From assembly GCA_041168905.1 (NCBI GenBank), contig JBEEJZ010000238.1, positions 44,485 to 108,484 on the forward strand: 64,000 bases of DNA, read 5' to 3'. Under the pieces are notes generated by a model. That model was given only the letters and a program-made list of their open reading frames with translations, had not been told where the DNA came from and did no database searches. The translations under genes were made by a program, and so were the position numbers. Numbering within the stretch: the first letter of the stretch is position 1; every line of letters begins with the position of its first letter. Shown here in pieces: positions 8,950 through 17,843 of the stretch. Source of the DNA: JBEEJZ01 sp041168905 (GTDB taxonomy: Bacteria; Pseudomonadota; Gammaproteobacteria; Burkholderiales; Burkholderiaceae_C).

Positions 8950-11900
8950 ATGAACGCGCCCCACAACCCTGCATTGCAAGCGGCCTTCAAAGCCGTCACG
9001 CTGGATGACAAGTACACCCTCGACTTTGGCCCCGCCTTCATGAGTGGCGTGCAGGCGCTGGTCCGGTTGCCGATGCTGCAGCGCTTGCGTGATGCGCGCG
9101 TGGGCAAGAACACGGCCGGTTTCATCAGCGGCTATCGCGGCTCGCCCCTGGGCACCTACGACCAGGCGCTTTGGCATGCCGAGAAATACCTCAAGACCCA
9201 GAACATTGTTTTTCAGCCAGGGGTGAACGAGGAGCTGGCCGCCACCGCGCTGTGGGGCACGCAGCAGCTGGGTTTTGCGCCGCCGGGCAGCAACCGCTTT
9301 GATGGGGTGTTTGGCATCTGGTACGGCAAGGGCCCCGGTGTGGATCGCTGCAGTGATGTGTTCAAACACGCCAATATGGCGGGGACCACCCCCTGGGGCG
9401 GGGTCATTGCCGTGGCGGGTGATGACCACGTGGCCAAGAGCAGCACCGCCGCGCACCAAAGCGACCATATCTTCAAGGCCTGTGGTACGCCGGTGTTTTT
9501 TCCGGCCAGCGTGCAGGACATCCTCGACTTGGGTTTGCACGCCTTTGCCCTGAGCCGCTATGCCGGTGTCTGGGCCGGTATGAAAACCATCCAGGAGATC
9601 GTGGAATCCAGTGCCTCCGCCATGATCGATCCAGATCGGGTGCAGATCGTGATGCCCACCGACTTTGTCATGCCACCAGGTGGCTTGCACATCCGCTGGC
9701 CCGATGCCGCGCTGGAGCAGGAGGCGCGCCTGTTTGACCACAAGTGGTATGCCGCCCTGGCCTACATCCGGGCCAACCGCCTCAACCACAACGTGATCGA
9801 GGGACCGAACGACCGCCTGGGGCTGATCGCCAGCGGCAAGGCTTACAACGACACGCGCCAGGCTCTGGCCGACCTGGGCCTGGACGACGCCAGTTGCCGC
9901 GCTGTGGGCGTGCGCTTGCACAAGGTGGCGGTGGTGTGGCCGCTGGAGGCACAACTCACCCGCGAATTTGCCACTGGCCTGCAGGAAATTCTGGTGGTGG
10001 AAGAAAAGCGGCAGGTCATCGAATACCAGCTGAAGGAGGAGCTCTACAACTGGCGTGCCGATGTGCGTCCCACCGTGCTGGGCAAGTTCAACGAGGTCGA
10101 TGCCGCCGGCACCCACTACGGCAGCGGTGGCGAGTGGTCCATGGCCAACCCCAGCGCCAACACCTTGCTGCGGGCGAACGCCGACCTGTCACCCGCCATC
10201 ATCGCCCGGGCTGTTGCTCAGCGCCTATTCAAGCTGGGGGTGGCCGATGATGTGGCCGAGCGGATGCGCGCCCATTTAGCCGTGTTGGACGCCAAAGACG
10301 CCGCCATGTACACCCTGACACTGCGCAGTGGCCCGGCTGCTGCGCGCCAGCCCTGGTTTTGTTCGGGCTGCCCACACAACACCAGCACCCGGGTGCCCGA
10401 GGGTTCGCGGGCCATGGCGGGCATCGGCTGCCATTTCATGACGATCTGGATGGACCGCGCCACCGAAGGCTTCACGCAGATGGGCGGTGAAGGCGTGCCC
10501 TGGGTCGGCCAGCAGCCCTTCAGTCATGACCAGCACATGTTTGCCAACCTGGGCGATGGAACCTACTTTCACAGCGGCATCCTGGCCATCCGTCAGAGCA
10601 TTGCCGCAGGTGTGAACATCACCTACAAAATTTTGTACAACGATGCCGTGGCCATGACCGGGGGCCAGCCCGTGGGCGAGCGTACGGGTGCCGCCGGTGG
10701 GCCGGCGGCGTCGGGGCACAGCGTGGTCCAGATCGCCCAAAGCATGCGGGCCGAGGGCGCTGCAAAGATCACCATCGTCACCGACGAGCCGGAAAAATAC
10801 GAGCGTATGCAAGGCCTGCCCGAGGGCATCGTGATCGAGCATCGCGATAAGCTGGACCGCATCCAGCGCGAGTTTCGGGCCCTGAAGGGCACCACCGTCA
10901 TCATTTACGACCAGACCTGCGCCACCGAAAAACGCCGTCGACGCAAGCGCGGCACGCTGCTGGACCCGGCCAAACGTGTGGTGATCAACCCCCTGGTCTG
11001 CGAGGGTTGCGGCGACTGTGGCGTGCAGAGCAATTGCCTGAGCGTGGAGCCCCTGGAGACCGAGTTCGGCCGCAAGCGCACCATCAACCAGAGCAGTTGC
11101 AACAAGGACTACAGCTGTGTGAAGGGTTTTTGCCCCAGCTTCGTGACCGTGGAGGGCGGTACGCTCAAGAAGAAGTCTGCCAGCCTGGTGGCGCCTGCTC
11201 TGGGCGATCTAAACCCGCTGCCAGAACCGGACCTGCCTGCTTTACGCGCCATCGAGGGAGATCGCGACCGCTCCGCCGAGGTGTGGGGTGGCGTTGTGGC
11301 GGGGGTGGGCGGCACCGGAGTCATCACCATCGGCCAGCTGCTGGGCATGGCCGCGCACCTGGAGGGCAAAGGGGTGGTCACGCAAGATGCCGCCGGCCTG
11401 GCCCAAAAGGGCGGTGCGACCTGGAGCCATGTCCTGATCGCTGCGCGGCAGGGCGACATACGCACCACCCGGGTGGGTGCAGCGGCGGCCGATCTGGTGC
11501 TGGGGTGCGACCCCATCGTCGCCGCCGGCAAGGAAACCCTTCTGCGTATCCGGCCTGGCCGAACCCATGTGGCGCTTAACGCCCACAGCGCACCCACCGC
11601 GGCATTCGTCAAACAGGCCGACTGGCAAAACCCGGTGGCGCAGTGCGTGGCAGACATCACTGCTGCGGTTCAGGGGTCGGAGCCCAAGGGCGAACCCCCA
11701 TCCACTGCGCACCCGCGGCGGGCGTTCGCAACTTTTGATGCCTCTGCAGCAGCCCTGGCCCTGATGGGCGACAGCCTCTACGCCAACCCCATGCTGCTGG
11801 GTTTTGCCTGGCAGCAGGGCTGGATTCCCCTGGGCCGGGCAGCCCTGTTGCAAGCCATGGCCCTGAATGCAGTGGCGGTGGAGAAGAATCAGGCCGCCTT

Positions 11901-12642
11901 CGAATGGGGCCGCCGCGCCGCACATGAACCTGAGACCCTTCAACGTGTGCTGGCCCCCGCACAAACCCTGCACTTCCAGCCACGCGAGTCGCTGTCGGCG
12001 CTGCTGGCACGGCGCGTGGAGTTCTTGACCCGATACCAGAATGCCGCATACGCGCAGTCTTACCTGACCACTGTTGAGCGTGTGCGAGTTGCCGAGATAG
12101 ACCTGTTTGCGGAGGGCGCCCCCCAGGCACAGCGCCTGACTCTGACCGAGGCGGTGGCGCGCAACCTGTTCAAGCTGATGGCCTACAAGGACGAGTACGA
12201 GGTGGCCCGGCTGCACAGCGACCCGGCCTTTTTAGAGAGCATCCGCGGGCAATTTGATGGTGAGGTGCGCCTGCACTATCACCTTGCCCCGCCGCTGTTG
12301 GCCCGCAAGAACGAGCGTGGCGAGCTGCAGAAGCAAGACTTTGGTCCCGCCATGGGCCCGATTCTCAAGCTGCTGGCCCGACTCAAAGGCCTGCGCGGCA
12401 CGCCCTTCGATCCCTTCGGCTACACCGCCGAGCGCCGCACCGAGCGAGCCCTGATCCACGAATACCGTACTTGCGTGGACGAATTGCTAACTGGCCTCAC
12501 TCCCGAGCGCCACGCCCAGGCCCTGACCATTGCCCGCTTACCCGAGGCCATCAAAGGATTCGGGCATGTGAAGGAGCGGCATTTGCGGGACGTGAGGGGG
12601 AGGTGGGAAGGGTTGATGAGGGCTTGGCGAGAGGTGAGTTGA
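8950..12642 (+). CDS. Indolepyruvate ferredoxin oxidoreductase, fused alpha-beta form
   Basis: A 1230-residue fused IorAB-type enzyme. It decarboxylates aryl pyruvates (indolepyruvate, phenylpyruvate) to acyl-CoA and passes electrons to ferredoxin. The N-terminal part has SGYRGSPLGTYD and a thiamine-diphosphate domain with GDGTYFHSG. A cysteine-rich segment (CEGCGDCG, SNC, SSCNKDYSC, GFC) marks iron-sulfur binding. The pyruvate/ketoisovalerate oxidoreductase gamma-type domain begins at GVGGTGVITIGQ, and a family-specific C-terminal extension follows. ATG 8950 is used rather than in-frame codons upstream because homologues start near MNAPxNPAL. It is monocistronic. Confidence 0.9.
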   Translation: MNAPHNPALQAAFKAVTLDDKYTLDFGPAFMSGVQALVRLPMLQRLRDARVGKNTAGFISGYRGSPLGTYDQALWHAEKYLKTQNIVFQPGVNEELAATALWGTQQLGFAPPGSNRFDGVFGIWYGKGPGVDRCSDVFKHANMAGTTPWGGVIAVAGDDHVAKSSTAAHQSDHIFKACGTPVFFPASVQDILDLGLHAFALSRYAGVWAGMKTIQEIVESSASAMIDPDRVQIVMPTDFVMPPGGLHIRWPDAALEQEARLFDHKWYAALAYIRANRLNHNVIEGPNDRLGLIASGKAYNDTRQALADLGLDDASCRAVGVRLHKVAVVWPLEAQLTREFATGLQEILVVEEKRQVIEYQLKEELYNWRADVRPTVLGKFNEVDAAGTHYGSGGEWSMANPSANTLLRANADLSPAIIARAVAQRLFKLGVADDVAERMRAHLAVLDAKDAAMYTLTLRSGPAAARQPWFCSGCPHNTSTRVPEGSRAMAGIGCHFMTIWMDRATEGFTQMGGEGVPWVGQQPFSHDQHMFANLGDGTYFHSGILAIRQSIAAGVNITYKILYNDAVAMTGGQPVGERTGAAGGPAASGHSVVQIAQSMRAEGAAKITIVTDEPEKYERMQGLPEGIVIEHRDKLDRIQREFRALKGTTVIIYDQTCATEKRRRRKRGTLLDPAKRVVINPLVCEGCGDCGVQSNCLSVEPLETEFGRKRTINQSSCNKDYSCVKGFCPSFVTVEGGTLKKKSASLVAPALGDLNPLPEPDLPALRAIEGDRDRSAEVWGGVVAGVGGTGVITIGQLLGMAAHLEGKGVVTQDAAGLAQKGGATWSHVLIAARQGDIRTTRVGAAAADLVLGCDPIVAAGKETLLRIRPGRTHVALNAHSAPTAAFVKQADWQNPVAQCVADITAAVQGSEPKGEPPSTAHPRRAFATFDASAAALALMGDSLYANPMLLGFAWQQGWIPLGRAALLQAMALNAVAVEKNQAAFEWGRRAAHEPETLQRVLAPAQTLHFQPRESLSALLARRVEFLTRYQNAAYAQSYLTTVERVRVAEIDLFAEGAPQAQRLTLTEAVARNLFKLMAYKDEYEVARLHSDPAFLESIRGQFDGEVRLHYHLAPPLLARKNERGELQKQDFGPAMGPILKLLARLKGLRGTPFDPFGYTAERRTERALIHEYRTCVDELLTGLTPERHAQALTIARLPEAIKGFGHVKERHLRDVRGRWEGLMRAWREVS

Positions 12643-12707
12643 CGCTGATGTGTCCGCGCACTTGCCCCTCGTCAATCAGTTGGGGGTGCGCTCACTATAA
12701 TTGCGGT

Positions 12708-12821
12708 CTCGAGAGACAAAAATCGGCTTCATGCCGTGAGGTGATTCGGTTCATCCTATATCTCTCGATCCATCTTTCCGACACCCGCGCGACTTTCCAA
12801 AGTCAGCGGGTGTTCTTTATT
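12708..12821 (+). ncRNA. Candidate structured small RNA convergent with the DUF3800 gene
   Basis: A perfect -10 box TATAAT (12696-12701) places a start at about 12708; no good -35 is seen. The transcript would open with TCGAGAGA (12709-12716), which pairs perfectly with TCTCTCGA (12761-12768) to close a three-way junction. Its arms are CGGC/GCCG (12724-12727 with 12733-12736) and GGTGA/TCATC (12740-12744 with 12751-12755). A rho-independent terminator follows directly. The RNA overlaps the last 65 or so bases of the DUF3800 gene on the other strand. Conserved RNAs named DUF3800 motifs are known beside genes of this family; whether this one matches any of them was not tested. Confidence 0.6.
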
Positions 12822-13631
12822 GAAGATGCTACTTTGGCGCGCAGTTTTCTTGCCCTCGCGCAGCGGCTCTACATCCAAGTCCATTACCTCCAGCGTCTGG
12901 GGCCACACAAAATTCAGGTATCTGGCCTCGCCCCGCTCATAGAAGCGCTGTAATGCCCACAGGTAGTAATCGACCGCTTGCAAGCCGGCATGGTCTTTGG
13001 GCACCGAACACAACACCGCCGTAGGCTTGGGCTTTGACAAACCAAAGTCCCGTGCAAACCCTTCACCCTCGTGGGCGATAGCGTCTACAAATGCCTTGGT
13101 GCGGGGCTTGTGTCCTCGCTGCGCGAACACGATTTTGTGGTCGTTCCAACCGTGCAGCCTAGAAAACAAATGCCGGGTCAGCTCGTCATACAACTCGTGC
13201 CCGGTGGGGTCGTAGCGGTAGGTGGGTTCTATCCTGCGCCGCTGCAGGGCATAGTCCACCAAACGCAATTTGTCGCGCACGACCGCCACAAAGCGCAGGT
13301 CATGCTGCGCCAGCAATTTGTAAACCATGAACCGAACCTCTGGCGGATCATCTTTGGCGTGGAACTGCACAGCCGTACGCTTGCGGGCCGGGTCTAACGA
13401 TGGAACATCCTTGAAAAAAGGGTCTGCCACCACATCCTTACGTAGACGCTCCAGATCAGAAGTCAGCGCATCCACGTCGCGGCACTCCAGCTTTCCGGCA
13501 ATAAAAAACCGAGAGCAGCCTTCGGTGGCCGCAACAATCTTGCCGCCTTGTCCAAACAGTGTCGGATCACCGGCTTCGTCCACGAACCAGGTCACAGAGC
13601 CTGAATTCTCAGCATCAGGATTGAAACTCAT
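12756..13631 (-). CDS. DUF3800 domain-containing protein
   Basis: A 291-residue protein of unknown function. The family marks are the acidic opening FVDEAGDPTLFG (about residues 16-27) and the late QAVDYYLWALQRFYERG (about 215-231), both typical of DUF3800. No membrane segment or signal peptide is visible. DUF3800 genes are frequent in phages, islands and defence regions and are noted for nearby structured RNAs. Here the gene stands alone between housekeeping genes, and its 3' end overlaps a candidate small RNA on the opposite strand, terminator hairpin included. The last 20 or so residues are therefore constrained by that RNA. The gene is probably acquired. Confidence 0.75.
   Translation of the reverse strand: MSFNPDAENSGSVTWFVDEAGDPTLFGQGGKIVAATEGCSRFFIAGKLECRDVDALTSDLERLRKDVVADPFFKDVPSLDPARKRTAVQFHAKDDPPEVRFMVYKLLAQHDLRFVAVVRDKLRLVDYALQRRRIEPTYRYDPTGHELYDELTRHLFSRLHGWNDHKIVFAQRGHKPRTKAFVDAIAHEGEGFARDFGLSKPKPTAVLCSVPKDHAGLQAVDYYLWALQRFYERGEARYLNFVWPQTLEVMDLDVEPLREGKKTARQSSIFNKEHPLTLESRAGVGKMDREI
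12781..12821 (+). terminator. Rho-independent terminator of the candidate small RNA
   Basis: ACACCCGC (12781-12788) pairs with GCGGGTGT (12806-12813), and inside it GACTTT pairs with AAAGTC (12791-12796 with 12799-12804). TTCTTTATT follows (12813-12821). It is oriented for the plus strand and lies inside the 3' coding part of the minus-strand DUF3800 gene, so it serves the small RNA rather than that gene. Confidence 0.8.
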
Positions 13632-13814
13632 GGCCTGTATCTCACCAGTTCAAAGATCAATGTCAAAACAGTGCCGCTCCCAATGGCTCGGATGCCCGTA
13701 TCAGTGCCATGTTAGCGGTCGTGAGCCAACCAGGTCTCAGGACTTGGCAATATCAAAGAAAGCAGCCTGCCCGCAGGGGCTAAACCCGCCGCCCATCCCG
13801 CGCACAATCTCCGC

Positions 13815-14699
13815 ATGCAAAAACTCACCCGGCAGCAACTGCTCCTGTTCATACTGCTCACGCTCACATGGGGTTTTAACTGGCCCATCATGAAACTGGG
13901 TGTGAGCGACTTTCCGCCCCTCACTTTCAGGGCCATCTCGATGTGGCTGGGCTTGCCGGTGCTGGGCATCGCGCTGTGGCTGATGAAAGTGCCGTTTCGC
14001 ATTCCAAGGGCGCACTGGCGCGAGCTGTTCTGGCTCGCCACGACCAATATGTTTGTGTGGCACGCCATGATCATCGTGGCCGTGAAGTCGCTGTCCAGCG
14101 GGCGCGCCGCCATTCTGGGCTACACCATGCCGATTTTCTCGGCCGTACTGGGTGCGCTGTGGTTTGGCAACAAGCTCCTGCCCCGGGGCTGGGCGGGTGT
14201 GAGTGCCGCCGGCCTGGGGGTCGTGCTGTTGTTGTGGCACGAACTCACCCATCTTTCGGGCCGACCCGTCGCCGTGGGGATGGCGCTGGTGGCCGCAGCA
14301 ACCTGGGCGGTGGGCACGCAACTGCTGCGCCGCACCAGCATGCCAGTGCCCACCCTGACCATCTCCTTCTGGATGACGGCCATGACCTGCGTGGTGTTGA
14401 GCGCGCTTGCGCTGGTGTTCGAGACCGCGCAGTGGAAGGCACCTTCCGATGCCACCTGGCTCACCATCGGCTACAACGCTGTCATGATTTTTGGGTTTGC
14501 GCACGCGGCCTGGTTCTTTCTGGCCCGCAGCCTGCCGCCCGTTGCATCGACCCTGAGCGTGATGTTCATACCCGTTTTGGGCGTGTTCAGCGGGGCCTGG
14601 TACCTGGGGGAGATCTTGAGCTGGCAAGACTGGGCGGCTGTAGCGCTGATGGTGGTGGCGATCGCATCCGTGCTCTTGCCAGCACGCACCCGAGCTTAA
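13815..14699 (+). CDS. EamA/DMT family transporter
   Basis: A 294-residue membrane protein with two EamA repeats of five hydrophobic segments each (about residues 5-140 and 150-290). The opening LTLTWGFNWPIMKLG and the late APVASTLSVMFIPVLGVFSG-like segment are typical of drug/metabolite exporters related to RhaT/YdcZ-type DMT proteins. The substrate is unknown; amino acids or metabolites are common for the family. Its stop overlaps the stop of the convergent uracil-DNA glycosylase gene. Confidence 0.85.
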   Translation: MQKLTRQQLLLFILLTLTWGFNWPIMKLGVSDFPPLTFRAISMWLGLPVLGIALWLMKVPFRIPRAHWRELFWLATTNMFVWHAMIIVAVKSLSSGRAAILGYTMPIFSAVLGALWFGNKLLPRGWAGVSAAGLGVVLLLWHELTHLSGRPVAVGMALVAAATWAVGTQLLRRTSMPVPTLTISFWMTAMTCVVLSALALVFETAQWKAPSDATWLTIGYNAVMIFGFAHAAWFFLARSLPPVASTLSVMFIPVLGVFSGAWYLGEILSWQDWAAVALMVVAIASVLLPARTRA

Positions 14700-15547
14700 C
14701 GGCCCATGGTTTCCATCGCCAGGCAAAGGTCGGCCCAGGCCTTGGCCTTGTCGGGCAGGTTGCGCAGCAAGTAGGCGGGGTGGTAGGTCACGACCACGGG
14801 CACACCGTGGTACTGGTGCAAACGCCCGCGCAGGCGGCCGATGGGCTCGCTGGTCTGCAATAGGGACTGCACCGCAAAACGTCCCATGGCCAAGATGATT
14901 TTGGGCTGCAAAAGCTCGATCTGCCGCTGCAGATAGGGGGCGCACTGCGCCACTTCCCCGGGGTCAGGGTTGCGGTTGGCGGGCGGGCGGCACTTCAGCA
15001 CATTGGTGATGAAGACCTGGTGCTGGCGGTTCAGGCCCATGGCCTTGAGCATGTTGTCCAGCAGCTGGCCCGACGGTCCCACAAAGGGCTCGCCCATCAT
15101 GTCCTCTTGTTCGCCGGGGGCCTCGCCCACGATCAGCCAGTCAGCCTGCGGTGCTGCCTCTGGGGTTGCAGGTGCCTGGCCCGCGCCGAACACGGTGTTC
15201 GTTCGGCTCTCGCACAACTTGCAAGCGCGGCACCCGGCCACCGCCTGCTGCAATGCTGGCCAGTCCATCTGGCCAATGGCGCCGGGCGTGCTGCGCACCA
15301 TGGGCTGCGGGGCCTGGACCGGCGTGGCGGCCCGAGGCACGGGCGCGGCATGTGTTGACAGAACAAGCGGTCGTGTGGGTTCCGTGCTGCCCGGCGCAGC
15401 TGGCGCGGAGGCGGGTGAGAGCTGCGCCAATGACTGCTCGGTGGCTGACGGCCCCTCGGAGGGCACATCAGGCCACCAGAGTTTGATACCCATTTCGGCC
15501 AACATGGCCCGCTGGCGGGCGTCGAGCTGCAAACCGGTCTCGCTCAT
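14696..15547 (-). CDS. Uracil-DNA glycosylase, family 4 (iron-sulfur type)
   Basis: A 283-residue base-excision repair enzyme. The catalytic domain begins near residue 110. It carries the four cluster cysteines of family 4 (CRACKLC, then C in NVLKCRPPANRNP and C in QCAPYLQRQ), the uracil-pocket motif GEAPGEQEDMMGEPFVGPSG and the late TYHPAYLLR. The N-terminal 100 residues are a low-complexity Ala/Pro linker, common in beta- and gammaproteobacterial members. ATG 15547 overlaps the rimI stop as ATGA, so the gene is the last of a tsaB-rimI-udg operon. Confidence 0.9.
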   Translation of the reverse strand: MSETGLQLDARQRAMLAEMGIKLWWPDVPSEGPSATEQSLAQLSPASAPAAPGSTEPTRPLVLSTHAAPVPRAATPVQAPQPMVRSTPGAIGQMDWPALQQAVAGCRACKLCESRTNTVFGAGQAPATPEAAPQADWLIVGEAPGEQEDMMGEPFVGPSGQLLDNMLKAMGLNRQHQVFITNVLKCRPPANRNPDPGEVAQCAPYLQRQIELLQPKIILAMGRFAVQSLLQTSEPIGRLRGRLHQYHGVPVVVTYHPAYLLRNLPDKAKAWADLCLAMETMGR

Positions 15548-16014
15548 AGCTTCAGGCTCATCACAACTGCGTCTTCGCGCTTTTGCGGCGTGTCGGGATA
15601 GTAGTTCTTGCGCTCGCCCACCCGGTGGTATCCGTGGGCCTCGTAAACCTGCAACGCACGCAGATTGCTCTTGCGTACCTCCAGCCACAACCACTGCGCG
15701 CCTTGTCCGCGTGACCACACGGCCAGGGCGTCTAGCATGACGCGGGCCCAGCCCTGGTGCTGGTGCTCCGGTGCCACGGTGATGTTGAGCAAATGCACCT
15801 CGTCCACGCCCTTCATGGCCACAAAGTAGCCTAGCAGCGTGTCGCCGCCCAGCAGCATCTGGGCCTGGTAGCGCGCGGTAAAAGCATCCAGAAAATTGCC
15901 CTGGCTCCAGGGGTGCGCGTAAGCCGTTTTTTCCACGGCGATCACCGCATCGAGATGCTGCGCCTGCATGGGCTCAAAACGGGCCTCCGTGCTGATATCC
16001 CGGATGTGGTTCAT
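15544..16014 (-). CDS. rimI: Ribosomal protein S18 alanine N-acetyltransferase RimI
   Basis: A 156-residue GNAT-fold enzyme that acetylates the N-terminal alanine of ribosomal protein S18. It has the acetyl-CoA loop region VAPEHQHQGWARVML (Q/RxxGxG/A type, here with a tryptophan), followed by LEVRKSNLRALQVYEAHGYHRVGERKNYYP, which is the RimI C-terminal signature split over two strands. It overlaps tsaB and the glycosylase gene by four bases at each end, so all three are translationally coupled. Confidence 0.92.
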   Translation of the reverse strand: MNHIRDISTEARFEPMQAQHLDAVIAVEKTAYAHPWSQGNFLDAFTARYQAQMLLGGDTLLGYFVAMKGVDEVHLLNITVAPEHQHQGWARVMLDALAVWSRGQGAQWLWLEVRKSNLRALQVYEAHGYHRVGERKNYYPDTPQKREDAVVMSLKL

Positions 16015-16760
16015 GCTTGCGGCCCCTGCGCCGCTTTCAGGTCGGCGCGCTCCTGGGTGGTTTGCGCCACTTTGTCGCGCACATAAAGCGGCAGCGCCAG
16101 GTCGGGTGGCACCGCGTGCCCCGCCGCCATCAGGGCCGGTGCCAATCGAAGCAGGGCCGCAGCAGTGGGCAGAGCGCTGATACGCATCCCGGCTTGCGGC
16201 AGTCGGTGGCCGTATTCGGCAAACACATTGCCGGCCAGCACCACCCCGGCGGCTGGGCTGACTTGCTCGGGTTTGGATAGCAGTGCCTGTCCCAGTGCTT
16301 GCCAGGCCACACCCGAAGCCCCGGCGTCATCTGCCCCATCACCCGCCCATTGATAGTGGGCACAGTACAGCTCATCCATGCGGGCATCGAGCATGGCGAG
16401 CACCCGCAGCGGCGCATCGGCACCAGCCATACCGCCGACTTGCACCCTTGCTTCCTCAGCCACCGCCAGCAGGGTGTCCACGGGCAATACCGGTAAATCG
16501 GCCCCAAATGCCAGCCCCTGGGCCACCGAGCAGGCTGTGCGCAGTCCGGTAAATGAGCCGGGGCCGCGCCCAAACACGATGGCATCGAGCTGGGACCAAC
16601 CCAGCCCCGCCTGCGCCATCAACTGCTGCAGCGCCGGAATCAGGGTGGCCGATGCCTGCGCGGCGCCCGGGCCGCTGTGCTGCAAAACATCGCTGCTGCC
16701 TTTGCAGACCAAAGCCACCGATAAGGTGTCGGTGCTGGTGTCCAGCGCAATCAGGTTCAT
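16011..16760 (-). CDS. tsaB: tRNA threonylcarbamoyladenosine biosynthesis protein TsaB
   Basis: A 249-residue ASKHA-fold protein that supports TsaD in making t6A37 on tRNAs that read ANN codons. The opening NLIALDTSTDTLSVAL and the GRGPGSFTGLRTACSVAQGL motif are diagnostic. It begins in the stop of the upstream EamA gene (four-base overlap) and ends in rimI. The Sua5-type partner that supplies threonylcarbamoyl-AMP is encoded at 25830-26858. Confidence 0.93.
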   Translation of the reverse strand: MNLIALDTSTDTLSVALVCKGSSDVLQHSGPGAAQASATLIPALQQLMAQAGLGWSQLDAIVFGRGPGSFTGLRTACSVAQGLAFGADLPVLPVDTLLAVAEEARVQVGGMAGADAPLRVLAMLDARMDELYCAHYQWAGDGADDAGASGVAWQALGQALLSKPEQVSPAAGVVLAGNVFAEYGHRLPQAGMRISALPTAAALLRLAPALMAAGHAVPPDLALPLYVRDKVAQTTQERADLKAAQGPQA

Positions 16761-17764
16761 GTCAAACGCTCCCCGGACAAGGTGGGCAGCGGCCTGGGGC
16801 GCGACGCACGCACGCCAAACAAGATGCCCAACGTCACCAGTGCCAGGCCAAAGGCCAGATTCCAGTGCAAGGGCTCGCCCAGAAACACCACAGCGCCCAA
16901 TGCCGATAAACCCGGCACCAGGGCCGTAATCATGGTGGATCGCACCGGGCCAAAGTGCTGAATCATGCGGGTGAAGGTGATGCCCGAAATCGCCACCGAG
17001 CCGACGCCTTGGAACACCATGTGAAACAGCACCTCACTCAGCGGCGCGGCCATGAACCGGCCCGGCACCCACTCCAGCAGCAACAGAGTGCCGTACACCG
17101 GCACATAGGTGAAAAATGCAAAGGCCGTGATGGCGATGGTGGCGCGCACGGCGTCCAGCGCATAGTGGCGCACTGTGACGCTGTAGGCCGCCCAGCACAT
17201 CGCCGCGGTCATGAACAAGACATCACCCTTCCAGACAGTACCGCCTTCGAAGGCGCGCAACAGGCTGGCGCCGCCCACCAGCAAATCACCGCCCACGATG
17301 CACAGCAGTCCCATGGCGCGGGCTGGTGTGATGCGGTCACCTAACAGCAGTGCCGCCAGCAAGGTGGTCCACAGGGGCAGACTGCCAGGCATCAGAACGG
17401 ACGCATGTGCCGCCGGCGCGTGGACAAAGCCGCTGTAGGCCAGCATGGCGTAAACCAGGCCGCCAAAGACTCCAGCGGTGGCCGTCATGCGCAGGGGCAA
17501 GGGCGAAAAACCAAAAAACGAGGCCTGTGCTGCAGGTAGATGACTGGCTTGATCGCGGTGGGTGAGCCACCACCCCCAAGGCAGCAACACCAGGCTGGCG
17601 CCCAGGATGCGGCACAGGGCAATGTCAAACGGCGACAGCGTGCCGCCACGCGCCGGGTCGCTGGTGGCGCGCGCGATGACGATGAATGAAGTCCAGATGA
17701 CGACGGTGACGAAGGCTGACAACAGCCCAACCGCACGCGGGGACAGGCCCTTGAGACGATGCAT
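16757..17764 (-). CDS. EamA/DMT family transporter
   Basis: A 335-residue membrane protein with ten predicted hydrophobic segments in two EamA repeats. LSAFVTVVIWTSFIVIARA opens the first and FMTAAMCWAAYSVTVRHYAL the second. ATG 17764 is preferred over the TTG two codons upstream. The gene runs into tsaB with a four-base overlap and so probably heads this operon. The substrate is unknown. Confidence 0.85.
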   Translation of the reverse strand: MHRLKGLSPRAVGLLSAFVTVVIWTSFIVIARATSDPARGGTLSPFDIALCRILGASLVLLPWGWWLTHRDQASHLPAAQASFFGFSPLPLRMTATAGVFGGLVYAMLAYSGFVHAPAAHASVLMPGSLPLWTTLLAALLLGDRITPARAMGLLCIVGGDLLVGGASLLRAFEGGTVWKGDVLFMTAAMCWAAYSVTVRHYALDAVRATIAITAFAFFTYVPVYGTLLLLEWVPGRFMAAPLSEVLFHMVFQGVGSVAISGITFTRMIQHFGPVRSTMITALVPGLSALGAVVFLGEPLHWNLAFGLALVTLGILFGVRASRPRPLPTLSGERLT

Positions 17765-17843
17765 CAAGAGATTATCGGCGCTGGCCCGGCTCGCCGGGGA
17801 TGAGTAGCGATGGGCGCAAAGCGGTTGCCCTGTGACGTGGTGT

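Noticed and set aside
11242..12216. Minus-strand open frame opposite iorAB
   Set aside because: Antisense shadow; no domain match and no promoter.
12680..12701. TTGGGG at 12680-12685 as the -35 of the small RNA promoter
   Set aside because: Only 10 bp separate it from the -10, too short for a sigma-70 spacer; the promoter is called from the -10 and start geometry alone.
12471..12953. Plus-strand open frame spanning the end of iorAB and the small RNA locus
   Set aside because: Its sequence shows no family features, it overlaps iorAB out of frame, and it would run through the strong terminator at 12781-12821.
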